This document shows, piece after piece, positions 12,401 to 19,722 of a DNA stretch of 24,883 nucleotides (positions are counted from its first letter, which is position 1; every line of letters starts with the position of its first letter). The translations under genes and the position numbers were made by a program. Origin of the DNA: Elysia marginata (lineage: Eukaryota; Mollusca; Gastropoda; Plakobranchidae); assembly GCA_019649035.1 (NCBI GenBank), contig BMAT01013026.1:441704-466586 (forward strand), written 5' to 3'. The notes under the pieces were generated by a model. The model had not been told where the DNA came from. It searched no databases and saw only the letters and a program-made list of their open reading frames with translations.

Positions 12401-14787
12401 GGGCATCTTGGTCAAAAAGTTGGGGCTGAAGACGCAGTTCAAGAAAGGCATACCTGGGGATGATTACCGGAGGGCTTTGAAATCCAGACGACCCGATCTG
12501 ATGATCAGAAAACCTGAAGGATGTGCTACAAACAGAATGAGAGGGATGAATCCTGTTGTCGTCGATCATTATTTTCAAGATCTTGATGCCCTTATCACAT
12601 CCTTGGATTTGGCGGCAAAACCAGAGAGAATACGGAACGCAGATGAGACTGGGCTCCAGTTTAGTCCTGAGCCAGACAGGGCGAATGGGAAAAAGGGCAT
12701 GCGAGGATTTGTTGCCAGGACAAGCAACTCAAGAGAAAGTATCACTACTCTTGTTTGTGTCAATGCTGCAGGAACAGCCATGCCTCCCCTTTGCGTGGTG
12801 AAGGGAAAAACAATGCACAGCGTGCAATCTTTTGCCACTCAGGATGCCCCACAAGGTACCGTTTGGACCTACCAACCCAATGCATGGATGGGTGAGGCCC
12901 TTGGGATAGAATGGTTCCGGGAGGTTTTTCTTAAGAACTGTAGAGGAGCGCCCACAACTTCTTATTCTCGACTCACATGGGAGCCATGAGGTAATTGACC
13001 TTCTGACCTTGGCCAGAGAGAACATCTGCATAATGGCACTGCCGTCCCACACAACCCATTTTCTTCAGCCACTCGATCGCGTTGTGTTTGGTACTTTCAA
13101 GAAGGCCTACCGAAGATTCCCTACCGAGTTTCTGGCTGAGAAAGTGTCACAAGTCATCAACAAAGAAAGTGTGGGACAAAGTTATGATGGATACTTAGAT
13201 CAAGAGGTCATTTGAGGCCACTGGCATCCATCCAGTCAACAGCCAGAGAATTAAAGCAGATGCCTTTGCTCCAGCTATTGCTCTCAACCGCTCTTTGCCT
13301 GAGCCAGAAGAAGTTGAACTTAAAGAGGACAACATTGCTCAAGACCACACATACAGCGCAACAACTGTGTCTGAAGTTGTGATACCAGAAGCATAGTCCA
13401 TCAGTGCGGAGGATGGTACTGTGACACTTTCCATAGATGACATGGATATTAATGTCCTGGATGGACTTGTCATCGAAGTTGAGGGTGGTGAGCCCATTCA
13501 ACTGGACCTAAATGGACCTGCATCCGCAGATCTCCCTATCATGCCTGCTAACAACAGTGCCACTGCAAGTTCAACAAATGTTGCACCAACATGGCAAGAT
13601 GAGGTTGATGGAATTTTTTCTGTGGCGGCTCCAGAGGCTAAAAAACCTAGCACCAGTCGCGCCATCACTAGCCACAGGCTCCTATGAACTGAAGTGTACA
13701 AAAAGAAGTTGAAGATCAAAGAAGAGAAGGACAGGAAAACAAGAGAGAAAGAGGAAAGGCAGAAAAAAGCAGCAGAGAAGAAAGAGCAGGCTAAGGCTAA
13801 GAAGGCAGCGCAAACCACCGAACACGCCTAGGACAGCAAACAGNNNNNNNNNNNNNNNNNNNNNNNNNNNNNNNNCCAGTCCCAATCTTTACGTTTTCAA
13901 TTTTTCTAAAACTGTTATAAACTTTTCATTTCTATTTCTGAAGTGTTGTTTTCTTTCTTTGTTAGTTCCAAAGATGAGTTTCTGTTCTTTTGTGTTGCTT
14001 CATTTTTCCCTCTTCCGTCTTTGGACGAAATCGCCCCAACACACTGGGCGAAAAAGTACCAACATGTGCGAAAAAGTACCACATTGGTGCATACCTAAAA
14101 TGGGCTGGTTCTTAATCTTCTTAAACTAAATATGAAATGATGTATCGATACCACCCAATTTGCAGACAAATTATATAAAAACAAAAAGTAGAGGTAAAAA
14201 TTTTGACTGGATTGTTGCAATACCTAATGAAATACATCAGTTGAGAGCCGCCCACACTAAAAATTGGGCGAAGTAGTACCACTCTGCCTTAGTCAATATC
14301 GATATTTCTATCGACCTGGCAAAATTCAAACTCAAAGACCGTCAAATGGCGTCATTGTAATTGTTCAAGTGATAAAGGAAAGGTAGCCTACGATGGCTAC
14401 ATCAAAATGTTTATTTTATTCTTTTCATTAAGAAGCAAGCCAGAACATGACATAAACAAAAAAGTCTTACACCCTAGATATAGAAGTAGATTCGAGATTA
14501 AATCTAGGATCTAGATCTCATATAATTAAGAATAATAGATCTATCTATAACTATAAGACTAGAGTCTATCTAGTACTCGGCATACAATGATACATTATAA
14601 TGATTATCACAATTCTCTAATTTCTTTAGAACTGGCAAAGTATCAACGAGTGGCGCTAGAGGAATGACTATCAGTTCCAAAAAAAAAACAATCCGAAGGC
14701 TCCAACGAGTTCAATAGTAGGCTTATCTCTAGATCTAGATCTAGTAATAATCCTAATCCTATAGAGAAATTTACCTTTCGAAATCAT
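295..14787 (-). CDS. NCL: nucleolin-like nucleolar RNA-binding protein, 7 exons seen, 3' end open
   Basis: Spliced minus-strand gene, joined as 14787-14775, 10620-10009, 7985-7947, 6366-6222, 4677-4523, 1276-1144 and 470-295. Every junction has GT/AG ends and the phases agree (1,1,1,2,1,2), giving 424 residues plus one base. Layout: basic Gln/Lys-rich N-terminus (1-81), acidic Asp/Glu blocks (about 82-98 and 116-173), a basic NLS-like stretch (about 175-206), RRM1 (about 226-305; RNP2 LYIKNL, RNP1 SGYAYLEF), RRM2 (about 328-400; RNP2 LYIAGL, RNP1 KAFGYGFATF), then a Lys-rich tail. RRM1 ends in VVDYVGQKSS and RRM2 holds VFPKATEIKIP, both close to vertebrate nucleolin RRM2/RRM3 as I recall them. 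Known family role: nucleolar protein binding pre-rRNA and chromatin, acting in rRNA transcription and ribosome assembly. Only two RRMs are visible, against four in vertebrates. No Gly/Arg-rich tail is in view. A possible last exon starts at 19 (acceptor CCGACAG, then TC TAG), which would end the protein at residue 425; otherwise it continues off the left edge. Family call is firm; the first exon and the 3' end are less sure. Confidence 0.88.
471..1143 (-). other. intron 6 of the nucleolin-like gene, nothing recognised
   Basis: AT-rich intron DNA without open frames of note, inverted-repeat elements or a C/D snoRNA. The closest C-box-like word on the gene strand (GTGATGG, about 698-704) has no matching terminal stem with the nearby CTGA. 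Confidence 0.6.
1144..1276 (-). CDS. NCL: nucleolin-like gene, exon 6 (first half of RRM2)
   Basis: 133 bases after acceptor TACTGTGCAG, with donor GTGAGATT. It encodes DLDPLKLYIAGLPTDC and on to NKDKKAFG: RNP2 (LYIAGL), helix 1 (TEADLRKVFPK) and strand 2 (ATEIKIPV). As in RRM1, the intron falls inside the RNP1 glycine codon (GG|G). The exon starts with the same D-L-D word as exon 4, so the two RRMs look like internal duplicates. Confidence 0.9.
1277..2488. other. intron 5, right-hand part on the gene strand, no gene recognised
   Basis: AT-rich DNA with several long T or A runs. The short open frames at 1364-1942 are low-complexity (Phe/Leu/Cys-rich) and resemble no family. No target duplication or terminal inverted repeat was found here. 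Confidence 0.5.
2495..4026. mobile_element. non-autonomous DNA transposon (1.5 kb) with 6-bp target duplication
   Basis: The two ends form an imperfect inverted repeat of roughly 45 bases. The left end reads CATAGGTGCCACTTT and the reverse complement of the right end reads CATAGGTGCCGCTTT, with further partial match (AAAAAG, GGAATT/TAAATT). It is flanked by a direct repeat CAGTTA at 2489-2494 and 4027-4032, a convincing 6-bp target duplication. No transposase frame survives inside, so it is non-autonomous or deeply decayed. A GC-rich double hairpin lies near the left end (2562-2612). The superfamily is not assigned; the 6-bp duplication and CA-starting ends match two smaller elements in the window. 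Confidence 0.75.
2562..2612. repeat. GC-rich double hairpin inside the 1.5-kb element
   Basis: CCGCC-AAA-GGCGG forms a perfect short hairpin at 2562-2574. It is followed at 2583-2612 by an imperfect inverted repeat AGGGG...CCCCT that encloses the 10-bp palindrome GTCCCGGGAC (2591-2600). The patch is strongly GC-rich in otherwise AT-rich DNA. Confidence 0.7.
4328..4395 (+). mobile_element. possible lone pogo/Tigger-like transposon end
   Basis: TACAGTGGAGTCCTCATAAA followed by AACCTGGTTGATTTTGAAC resembles the TA-flanked CAGTGGAACCTC... ends of pogo/Tigger and jerky-like elements. No opposite end was found on the right before exon 5 of the nucleolin-like gene, so if real it is a fragment. It rests on recalled family consensus only. 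Confidence 0.3.
4523..4677 (-). CDS. NCL: nucleolin-like gene, exon 5 (second half of RRM1)
   Basis: 155 bases after the acceptor TTTTATTTCAG; donor GTTGGGTG is weak apart from the GT. It starts in RNP1 (YAYLEF), continues through helix 2 (SESAAEKNYKILTG) and ends with strand 4 (NTIVVDYVGQKSS) plus a basic linker (QARQKKNVEP). The strand-4 ending resembles the vertebrate nucleolin RRM2 form as I recall it (ISLYYTGEKGQ). Confidence 0.88.
4678..6221. other. intron 4 of the nucleolin-like gene
   Basis: AT-rich intron. Its one recognised insertion is the 226-bp inverted-repeat element at 5348-5573. The rest (4678-5339 and 5582-6221) shows no gene, and no RNA gene was found on either strand. Confidence 0.6.
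5348..5573. mobile_element. 226-bp MITE with perfect 8-bp target duplication
   Basis: The ends are inverted repeats: left CTAGGCCGCCATAG, right (reverse complement) CTAGGCCACCGTAA, with AGGCC again a few bases in. The direct repeat ACCAGAGC at 5340-5347 and 5574-5581 is identical over 8 bases, the duplication length typical of hAT-type transposases. There is no coding capacity. A 12-bp perfect palindrome TGGGCCGGCCCA lies near the middle (5428-5439). It sits in an intron of the nucleolin-like gene. The hAT assignment is an inference from duplication length. Confidence 0.8.
6222..6366 (-). CDS. NCL: nucleolin-like gene, exon 4 (first half of RRM1)
   Basis: 145 bases between acceptor TTTTACTTTTAG and donor GTAAGTAC. 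It encodes DLDSKTLYIKNLPLKC and on to KKKVFSG: strand 1 with RNP2 (LYIKNL), helix 1 (TVREIKALVP) and strand 2. The exon stops inside RNP1 with GG, and exon 5 supplies the A of the Gly codon. Splitting the RRM at RNP1 is repeated in RRM2, which fits an old domain duplication with its intron. Confidence 0.9.
6367..7946. other. intron 3 of the nucleolin-like gene, nothing recognised
   Basis: AT-rich, with T runs around 6478-6488 and 6676-6685. A perfect C-box word on the gene strand (GTGATGA, 7650-7644) was checked for a snoRNA. No CTGA D box follows within about 130 bases, so no snoRNA is called. Confidence 0.55.
7947..7985 (-). CDS. NCL: nucleolin-like gene, exon 3 (39-base microexon)
   Basis: A 39-base exon with a poly-pyrimidine acceptor (TTTTTTTTTTTTCAG) and donor GTAAGA. 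It adds QTAPPTTDQKRK between the NLS-like region and RRM1, with split codons on both sides (G|CT Ala, T|TG Leu). It leaves the frame open from exon 2 to exon 4, and its length is a multiple of three, so skipping it would also keep the frame. It is probably a flexible linker. Confidence 0.8.
8182..8496 (+). mobile_element. tRNA-derived SINE with 12-bp target duplication
   Basis: The left 75 bases look like a tRNA gene. An A-box-like TGGCCTAGCAG (8194-8204) and a B-box-like GGTTTGATCCC (8237-8247), about 32 bases apart, would form an internal RNA polymerase III promoter. A non-tRNA body follows, containing GTCAGCCCAGTGTCAGAATA and then GTGACTGGGTG. The element ends in GACGTTAAAATTCAAACAAC and a short CCTAA repeat. 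The direct repeat CATTGATTTAAA at 8170-8181 and 8497-8508 is identical over 12 bases, so both ends are intact and the insertion is probably fairly young. It lies antisense in intron 2 of the nucleolin-like gene. The body may belong to one of the conserved metazoan SINE core types, which I cannot name with confidence. Confidence 0.88.
9032..9244. mobile_element. 213-bp MITE, CAGGGATGC ends, 6-bp target duplication
   Basis: The left end CAGGGATGCCACTTAAC and the right end (reverse complement CAGGGATGCGGATTG) share nine terminal bases and further interrupted matches (ATTTTC/CTTTTC, AGTTATTTT/AAAATAACTT). The flanking direct repeat CAGATA is at 9026-9031 and 9245-9250. It is non-coding. The left end also resembles that of the 1.5-kb element at 2495 (GCCACTT...ACTTTTC). 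Confidence 0.72.
10009..10620 (-). CDS. NCL: nucleolin-like gene, exon 2 (acidic N-terminal domain)
   Basis: 612-base exon between the acceptor ending at 10621 and the donor GTATGTCA at 10008-10001. It encodes residues 5-209: a basic, Gln/Pro-rich start (KPQQRRKSD), a short acidic run, the linker IQFKTNPGGLFKGQLNAE, a long Asp/Glu run with almost no other residue, then basic QPKAKKQKVTPSSPLKK, which looks like a bipartite nuclear localisation signal. The acidic runs are written with GAT/GAC/GAA/GAG codons, so the plus strand shows a TCATCATCT trinucleotide-like tract (about 10120-10380) prone to length change. Acidic stretches of this kind bind histones and ribosomal proteins in nucleolin and other nucleolar chaperones. 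An alternative acceptor ten bases in (ACCACAG then CAGAGG, exon from 10610) would be in phase 0. Confidence 0.88.
10866..10915 (+). mobile_element. possible lone end of the CAGGGATG family
   Basis: CAGGGATG followed within 40 bases by AAAATAACTGAAAAT repeats words found at both ends of the 213-bp MITE. No matching CATCCCTG end with a target duplication was found nearby, so this is either a truncated copy or chance. Confidence 0.25.
11171..11701 (+). repeat. iterated 17-bp motif in the left subterminal region of the transposon
   Basis: Two exact tandem 17-mers, GGAACTATTTCGCACAA (11171-11187) and GGGGCAATTTCGCACAA (11188-11204), are followed at 11621-11701 by GGGGAACTTCGACCACA, GGGTCAAATTCGCCCAA, GGTACAACTTCGCACAA and GGGGAACTTCGTTTACT. 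All face inward. Such arrays are likely transposase-binding sites; that role is inferred. Confidence 0.7.
11865..12026. mobile_element. 162-bp MITE nested in the pogo-like transposon
   Basis: The ends are inverted repeats: left TAGGCATGCCAAATG, right (reverse complement) CAGGGATGCCAAATG. The flanking direct repeat CTTTTT is at 11859-11864 and 12027-12032. The right end is the same CAGGGATGCC word seen in the 213-bp MITE. The interior is T-rich and non-coding. It interrupts the region between the transposon's left end and its transposase, so it inserted after the transposon did. Confidence 0.72.
12119..13831 (+). pseudogene. pogo/Tigger-like DDD transposase, broken
   Basis: The remnant spans the whole protein. 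A pipsqueak-type helix-turn-helix comes first (ADALKAVKENGMTYGSASMK, then VPKSTIWDHINGR), followed by a second DNA-binding region (GLPLTKRQLLVRVGILVKKL and RRPDLMIRKPEG). The catalytic core shows NADETGLQ (first Asp), LLILDSHGSH (second Asp) and LPSHTTHFLQPLD (third Asp) about 34 residues later. A long acidic/Ala-rich stretch and a basic coiled tail (KEERQKKAAEKKEQAKAKK) end at a TAG at 13829. All three Asp are kept. Breaks: TAA at 12134, a frame change near 12233, another near 12330, one near 12945, one near 13200, TAG at 13394 and TGA at 13685. The longest intact pieces are 12333-12989 and 13421-13687. The family normally cuts and pastes DNA at TA sites. Confidence 0.85.
13844..13875. other. 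assembly gap (32 N)
   Basis: A run of unknown bases directly after the transposase remnant. True gap length is unknown. Confidence 0.99.
14036..14285 (-). repeat. matching motif copies in the right subterminal region
   Basis: TGGGCGAAAAAGTACC (14045 on) and TGTGCGAAAAAGTACC (about 14065 on) follow each other at about 20-base spacing, and TTGGGCGAAGTAGTACC is at 14264-14280. Reversed, they read GGTAC...TTCGC(A/C)CA, the same motif as on the left in mirror orientation. Confidence 0.7.
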
Positions 14788-15000
14788 GGCAAGAAGTCCA
14801 GTTGGCTGAAGGAATACAATTTCCTTTCTTCTATACGTTAGATCTAGATTCTAGATATCTATATCTAAATTCTAAAGTGACTTAGATGAAAAATACAAAT
14901 CGTTAAAGAAGATTCGGTGAATTAAATAGATCTAGCCTATTGTGGATTAGATCTCAGACTACAAACACGCCGTCAACTCTATCTCTATTTCTAAAGACAA
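14400..15000. repeat. TCTAGATCTAGA-rich block at the nucleolin-like 5' end
   Basis: A 600-base stretch dense in AGATCT, TCTAGA and mixed forms such as TCTAGATCTAGATCTAG (around 14733), spanning both sides of the candidate first exon. It is not a clean tandem array; the words are interspersed with other AT-rich DNA. Similar clusters occur at 23370-23500 and 23826-24000. Confidence 0.65.
14775..14787 (-). CDS. NCL: nucleolin-like gene, candidate first coding exon (MISK)
   Basis: Thirteen coding bases read M-I-S-K plus one base, followed by the donor GTAAAT. The ATG is preceded by GCC (G at -3, a good start context). Read upstream in frame, a TAG comes before any other ATG. The single leftover base joins exactly to the acceptor at 10621 (CTTCATCACAG then TAAAACC), giving MISKVKPQQRRKSD. 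I found it by searching upstream for an ATG followed by a donor in the right phase, because exon 2 has no usable Met before its acidic region. No transcript supports it, and a different far-upstream start remains possible. Confidence 0.5.
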
Positions 15001-15171
15001 CTCTTGTGTGGAAGAAAATAGCAACACGTGTGAAACCCGGTACAACACGATTTAATCGACGACCAACTTGGACCTAGCAGTACCCAGTACGGCATCGATA
15101 TTATCGAACATCATAATAGTAATCGTATATATAATATCGAAACTATTTTAGACTGTTTTAGGCATGACAAT

Positions 15172-15179
15172 TATCGATA
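15172..15179. promoter_or_regulatory. TATCGATA motif upstream of the nucleolin-like gene
   Basis: TATCGATA lies about 385 bases upstream of the candidate ATG. In Drosophila this is the DREF-binding element of growth-related promoters. Nearby TCGATATTATCGA (about 15094) and TATTATATATA on the gene strand (about 15125) are further AT-rich palindromic or TATA-like words. Function here is a guess. Confidence 0.2.
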
Positions 15180-15724
15180 GTATTATATTGAACTAAACCG
15201 GTATTTTACCATTCAAGATTGTTTCGCTTTCGTTTCTTGGGGACGTTATTATTATTTTATTATATGCCTATGGGGAGTATCCTGTGTAAGCTTATCATAA
15301 TCGCGCTGTGTGTTATGTTATAATCGTATAAAAATGTTATTTTGATATTCACGGCAGGCTTTTCTTTATCAACAAATAATTTTTTCTAGAGCAGGTTTCG
15401 GAAGAAACTGTTTTACAACATTCAAAAATTATTTAATAAAGCAAACATGTTAAATGTTTTTCAATGAAAGCCGTCAAACCCTTGTAAAAGTTACGTTTTT
15501 TCTTTTTCTTTTTTTTTAAGTTTCGTACACATTGATTGTAGCTTGTTTTATTGTTCGTACGGTTAAATATTGTTAACGATTTGTGTGTCATTTGAGGGGA
15601 GATGGTGTTAAAATTATCTGCAATTGTGTATTGACTTCTTAATAAAGCACATTATATTGCGCATCAAATTGAAACAAAATGAATGGATATTCAGAAAAAA
15701 AATCTCTTATGGTCATTGGATGGC
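15180..15724. other. intergenic DNA, nothing recognised
   Basis: AT-rich sequence with T runs near 15500-15520. No open frame, inverted-repeat element or RNA gene was recognised. Confidence 0.5.
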
Positions 15725-16022
15725 GACCCACCCAATCTTCCTCATGTGAAAAAGCAACTAGGTGGCTCCACATTAGACGTTGCCTCCCATATTAGCTGAC
15801 GGAATCTCTGTCAATCATACGCTCTTGGATCCGCTTCAGTTGTCATTTTCAGCTATTCTGCAATATCCTGTTCCCATCGTCTTCTAGGTCTTCCCCTGCT
15901 CCTCCAAACCTCTACTGCGCTTTCCGTGCATAAATTCTCTAATGTTTCGAGCTATTTGACGTGATAACAGAAAATTAACTGCTCTCTCTTTATCTGGTTT
16001 AGAAATTAGATTAAAGGTTTTC
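15725..16022 (-). mobile_element. LINE 3' remnant (ORF2 C-terminal tail)
   Basis: Read on the minus strand, one frame gives SRGRPRRRWEQDIAE, stop, LKMTTEADPRAYD, stop, QRFRQLIWEATSNVEP, ending at a TGA. The pattern RGRP-RRRWE-DI followed by a helix with RD and W is typical of the extreme C-terminus of APE-type LINE ORF2 proteins. Upstream, AVNFLLSRQIARNIREFMHG lies in another frame, so there is at least one frameshift besides the two stops (probably former Trp and Arg codons). Only the 3' end is left, as expected for 5'-truncated copies. Confidence 0.65.
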
Positions 16023-16122
16023 CTTTTTCGGTGTCAAGGTGTTTCAGAATACTTTGTAACTTTCTTTAAAGCTGTCAATGTTACTCTTGTGTAAGAAATT
16101 GTTGGTAGCATTTTATTTGAAA

Positions 16123-16563
16123 ACCTGAGGTCCGTTGCATAGCCTAGCGCGAACGCTCGCAAACAGTCTTCCGTTCGTCTTATGCAACTTTCAGTTTGAC
16201 ATCGTTCGCCGCAAGCGCTTGCGAGCGTTTGGGAAAAGCTTCCCGAGGTAGTGCGCGACGAATTTACAACGATAATTAGTTGAGTTTTCCTGGCGCTATT
16301 TAGGCCTACTGTTGAAATCTGTCAACATCGAAAGCAGTCATCCAAATTAACCTGGGTATGTGCAACGCAACTTAATGAACGCGTTTTCTGAAATAGACAG
16401 GGGCTTTGTTGTTTTTATCCAATTCTTTTGCCAGGAACGTCAGGTGGTCGCCATTTTAAAAACTGTTGGCCGAGAACTAGTCGTTGTCTTAGAACAAGAA
16501 TGCTCGCGTCAAACTGTTCATCTGTTTGCGCCAAACGTTCGTGCGATGCAACGGGCCTCGGGT
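16123..16563. mobile_element. inverted-repeat element with GTTGCATAGC ends (about 440 bp)
   Basis: The left end ACCTGAGGTCCGTTGCATAG and the reverse complement of the right end ACCCGAGGCCCGTTGCATCG match over about 20 bases, with CGAACG and AAACAG matching further in. The interior has CG-rich words (GCGAACGCTCGC, CGCAAGCGCTTGCGAGCG) unlike the AT-rich flanks. The short frame at 16360-16575 is not a recognisable protein. A direct repeat TATTTGA occurs just outside both ends but is not flush with them, so the target duplication is uncertain. Likely a non-autonomous DNA transposon. Confidence 0.65.
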
Positions 16564-17639
16564 ATCTGTATTTGATGCTAGAGGATATGTGGACCCTGGG
16601 GTCTGCCTAGCCAGTAAGAATAAAATTATGTAGACTGTAAAATCCAAGTACCCAAAATTGAGGTTTTAAGTTTTGCATAGTATTACTTTAAAAGGAAAGC
16701 ATTAGTTTCACGGTCGTCCCAGAAAACAGTGAGATCAAGACAAATGGACTCCAAAACGATCAATATCAGACACTGAACAAGTAGCCTCTTTGCCACCCGT
16801 TCTTTTTTGTTTGTTTGTTTGGTTTTGTTTTTGTTTGTTGTTTGCTGTTGTTTTTTGGATGCTTTCAAAATGTAGGAATACGCCTTAAACTAGATAAAGA
16901 GACAAAGGAGTCAATCCATAGTCTCTGTATTTTTTTTTTCAAGTTGACGAAATATAGATTGAATTTCAAATATAAAATTATGGTTGATTTTTATAAGCTT
17001 ATAATCTCTTTTCATTTGACACAATTAAAATCAACAGGTTCATATAGATACATGGCTCGCCAGTTCTTTTAGAAAAAAAATCTTTAAAACACTTTTTAAA
17101 AATCTTTACAGATCAGGATGCTGTGAGCGCTATCTCATCATCATCGAAGAAGTGACATTTTTTTGTTTGTTTTTGTTTTTTTCTTTTATTGTTGTAATCG
17201 TTTTATTGTTAACGATTTGTCATGCTGTATTTTGCTTTCGTGGAACATATATTGTTAAAAACAGCATTGCACCATTGCATTTGACGGGTACTTGTATCCA
17301 TGTAAGAAGAGCACGTGAAAATGAACTGATGTTGTAATGGCAAGCACTAACCATTAGCAATGAGTTCAACCTTTTCGGCAACATAGACTTCATAATCTGT
17401 CTCCACTTATGTTGCTGCACCTTTTTTAACATTTCATGTTTAGAGTGTCGGCCTATCGTATTTTCTGTTCCCACCATAATCCTTTGCAATGACAATTTGT
17501 TCAATCTAGGCCTGCTACTGTCTTTAAAAACAAGTAAGATGAGAAGAAATATGTGGGGTGATAACTGTGACTGTGTACTTATTACTGTCGGTTTTAATCT
17601 CACAACAATCACATGAGAGAGACTTTCCTTGTTACACGC
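16564..17639. other. intergenic DNA with T/G simple repeats
   Basis: Contains TTTG/TTTTTG-type simple repeats at about 16803-16858 and 17157-17190. The short frames here are read through these repeats and look like chance. The stretch next to 17640 may include more of the neighbouring LINE, but I cannot show it. Confidence 0.5.
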
Positions 17640-18800
17640 ACCCCGAGAGTTTGTTTGTGGAGACTCCCATGGGTTTCTTTTGTATACAGCTGGTCAACTC
17701 GCCAAATAGCCTCAGGATGAGTCAAACTAGTAATATACTGGATTTGGTATTTTGCAACGATGATCTTTGGATTTGTGGTTATGATCATATGGCTCACTTA
17801 GGTAAAAGTAATCCCTATCTTTTTTTTTTAGTATTTCTTTAAGCGTTGATAATAGAGTACAAAAAGCTCAAGATATAGGCCTACTGTTAGATGACTTCAA
17901 GCTCAATGGTGATTATGATAAATTCAGGAATGACTTATCATCAAAAGACTGAAGCAAAATCACGTGTATTACGAGCGTTAACGACGCATCTTCCGCCATT
18001 AAGGAGGAAAAACAAAAGCAATAATTATGTAGTCATGACCAGCAGAGCAGTCAATTCATTCTAAAATTTGACAAAATTTATGACATCATGGCTTTGTTTA
18101 ATTGGTCTGAAATGGCAACTAGACTTTGATATTTCAAAATGTAAAAAAAAAGACAGGATAAGATTGGTGCTAATAATTCTCCTCATTCGATTACATGGAT
18201 CATCTGAAAACACGGTTTTTGGAGATTTCAAACCATGAGAATTATTTGGTTGTTGTCTTTGACCCATATCTTACTTCTGGTTTACACATTGATGGTTGTA
18301 TATAGCAAAAGGATTAACGAGTATTATCTTTAGATTTTTGTCTGTTTGGGCAGATTCACACTTATTTTGCTTTCTCAGTAGGCCCATACATCCCTCATTA
18401 GGACTATTATAAAGTATACAAAGTGTATTTGGTGTCCTCTGTTCAAGTCTGCATGTCTGACTGTGTTTTAAATATTTAAAAAAGAAACACTTAACTTATT
18501 TTTGGCTTTTCGAAAATGTTCGCGAATAGATTTTAAAAAAGTCCACTTTCTGACTCTCAAAAGTAGCCCAAAAGGGATGCGAGGTGATATGTTCATTTGT
18601 ACGAAATCGTCAAAAAACCTGATGATTTCATGGTATCACTATCAGGTTTTTTTTTTAAATGGGCATTCTCTAACGTTACATTCACCAGAGAAGGTGATTA
18701 AAAATTTATGAATAGTACAAAACAAACGCCGGACATCACTGGTTTATCCAGAGAACTTAAAACACCTGGAATATCTATGAGACTAAGTAGTGTGCGTTAT
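17640..18800 (+). mobile_element. badly eroded CR1/jockey-like LINE
   Basis: Scattered pieces, in different frames, fit one LINE ORF2 in the right order. The end of an AP endonuclease comes first (TSNILDLVFCNDDLWI, then HLGKSN in place of the usual GKSDH). Next is a reverse-transcriptase-side segment WQLDFDISKCK (18113-18145), then the thumb/C-terminal pieces HLYEIVKKPDDFM (from 18594) and HSLTLHSPEKVIKN (to about 18708). The spacing is far too short for a full element, so most of the reverse transcriptase core is deleted, and many stops and frame changes separate the rest. It looks older than the LINE next door. Clade call is from recalled motif style. Confidence 0.6.
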
Positions 18801-19002
18801 CTTTAAACGGTTACAGCTATGCTAATCGTGAATTGATCTCTTTTAAAAGTAATTTTGATTAATTCTCGTTTCTATGATTGTTCGGGCAATTAAAGAACAA
18901 ACAGTCTTATTCAGTCCGTGTAGCGATATGATATATTAGTGTGAAAGATTAAGATTAATCAGCTAGAATTAGTATACACTACAGATACATCCTAATTCTC
19001 AC

Positions 19003-19722
19003 ATGATGGCTCCGAGCGCCATATCCCGGGACCGGCACAGATGGAAATCTATACTAGGTCTGTGTGAAGTAAAAATGAAACACATTGGAGAAACCTTGAC
19101 ATCAGACGGACACAAACTATATCACAGTGGCCAAGAAGATAAACATGAACATGGAGTAGGGTTCATTGTCCACAAAGACACACAGCTGATACTGTATTGG
19201 GATGTCAACCGATATCAAGTCGCATCATGACTATTCGCCTGAAAGTCGCTCCCTTCAACATCACTATCATTCAAGCCTATGCTCTTAGTGCAGACCATAA
19301 AGACGAAGGAGTCGAAAATTTCTACAAATATGTGCAGAAAACACTAAATGAAGTGCCGAAGAAGAGACATCATTGTCGCACAAGACGATTGGAATTCCAA
19401 GATCGGAGAGGATGCACAGGAAGACTGGGAAGGAGCATGCGGGCAACATTGCAATCAGGTCACAAACGATCGAGGGCTCATACTTCTTGAATTCGCGAAA
19501 TACAATGGTCTTAAGATCATGAACACTTTCGCACGACATAAGCTTTCAAGAAGATGGACATGGCATAGCCATGGAGGAGAGTATCACAACCAAATAGACA
19601 ACATCATGTTAAAGCGTCGATTCCAATCAAGCGTAAACATCGCTCAAACAAGAAGCTTTCCTGGTGCTGATGTTGGTAGTGATCATGAGCTTTGTTATGA
19701 TGACGTTTGCACTCAGGTTTAA
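19003..19722 (+). pseudogene. LINE AP endonuclease domain, broken
   Basis: Pieces in three frames: LGLCEVKMKHIGE, then HSGQEDKHEHGVGFIVHKD (19003-19230); ITIIQAYALSADHKD (19197-19370); DDWNSKIGEDAQEDWEGACG, then WTWHSHGGEYHNQIDNI and GADVGSDHELC (19348-19722). The final SDH and the QIDNI motifs are endonuclease hallmarks; the GDxN motif is altered to DDWN. Frame changes fall near 19200 and 19370. The enzyme would nick target DNA to prime reverse transcription. Confidence 0.8.

Larger units (their letters stand above)
11054..14323 (+). mobile_element. decayed pogo/Tigger-type DNA transposon in intron 1
   Basis: The outer inverted repeats read TTTGCCACGTCAATAGAAAT (11054 on) and, reversed from 14323, TTTGCCAGGTCGATAGAAAT. 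An inner pair reads GAGTGGAACTATTTCGCACA (11167 on) and, reversed from 14285, GAGTGGTACTACTTCGCCCA. Left outer and inner blocks are separated by about 80 bases more than on the right, so something has been added or the left end is rearranged. A broken transposase frame lies between them. Subterminal regions on both sides hold iterated TTCGC(A/C)CA motifs. The true outer ends and the target duplication (TA for this group) could not be fixed; partial similarity continues to a GGTC at 11041 and 14340. It sits antisense to the host nucleolin-like gene. Confidence 0.75.

Noticed and set aside
12114-13885. Minus-strand open frames opposite the transposase
   Set aside because: Antisense shadows of the transposase coding sequence; one runs into the N gap.
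16803-17190. Open frames through TTTG/TTTTTG repeats
   Set aside because: Simple-repeat artefacts without protein features.
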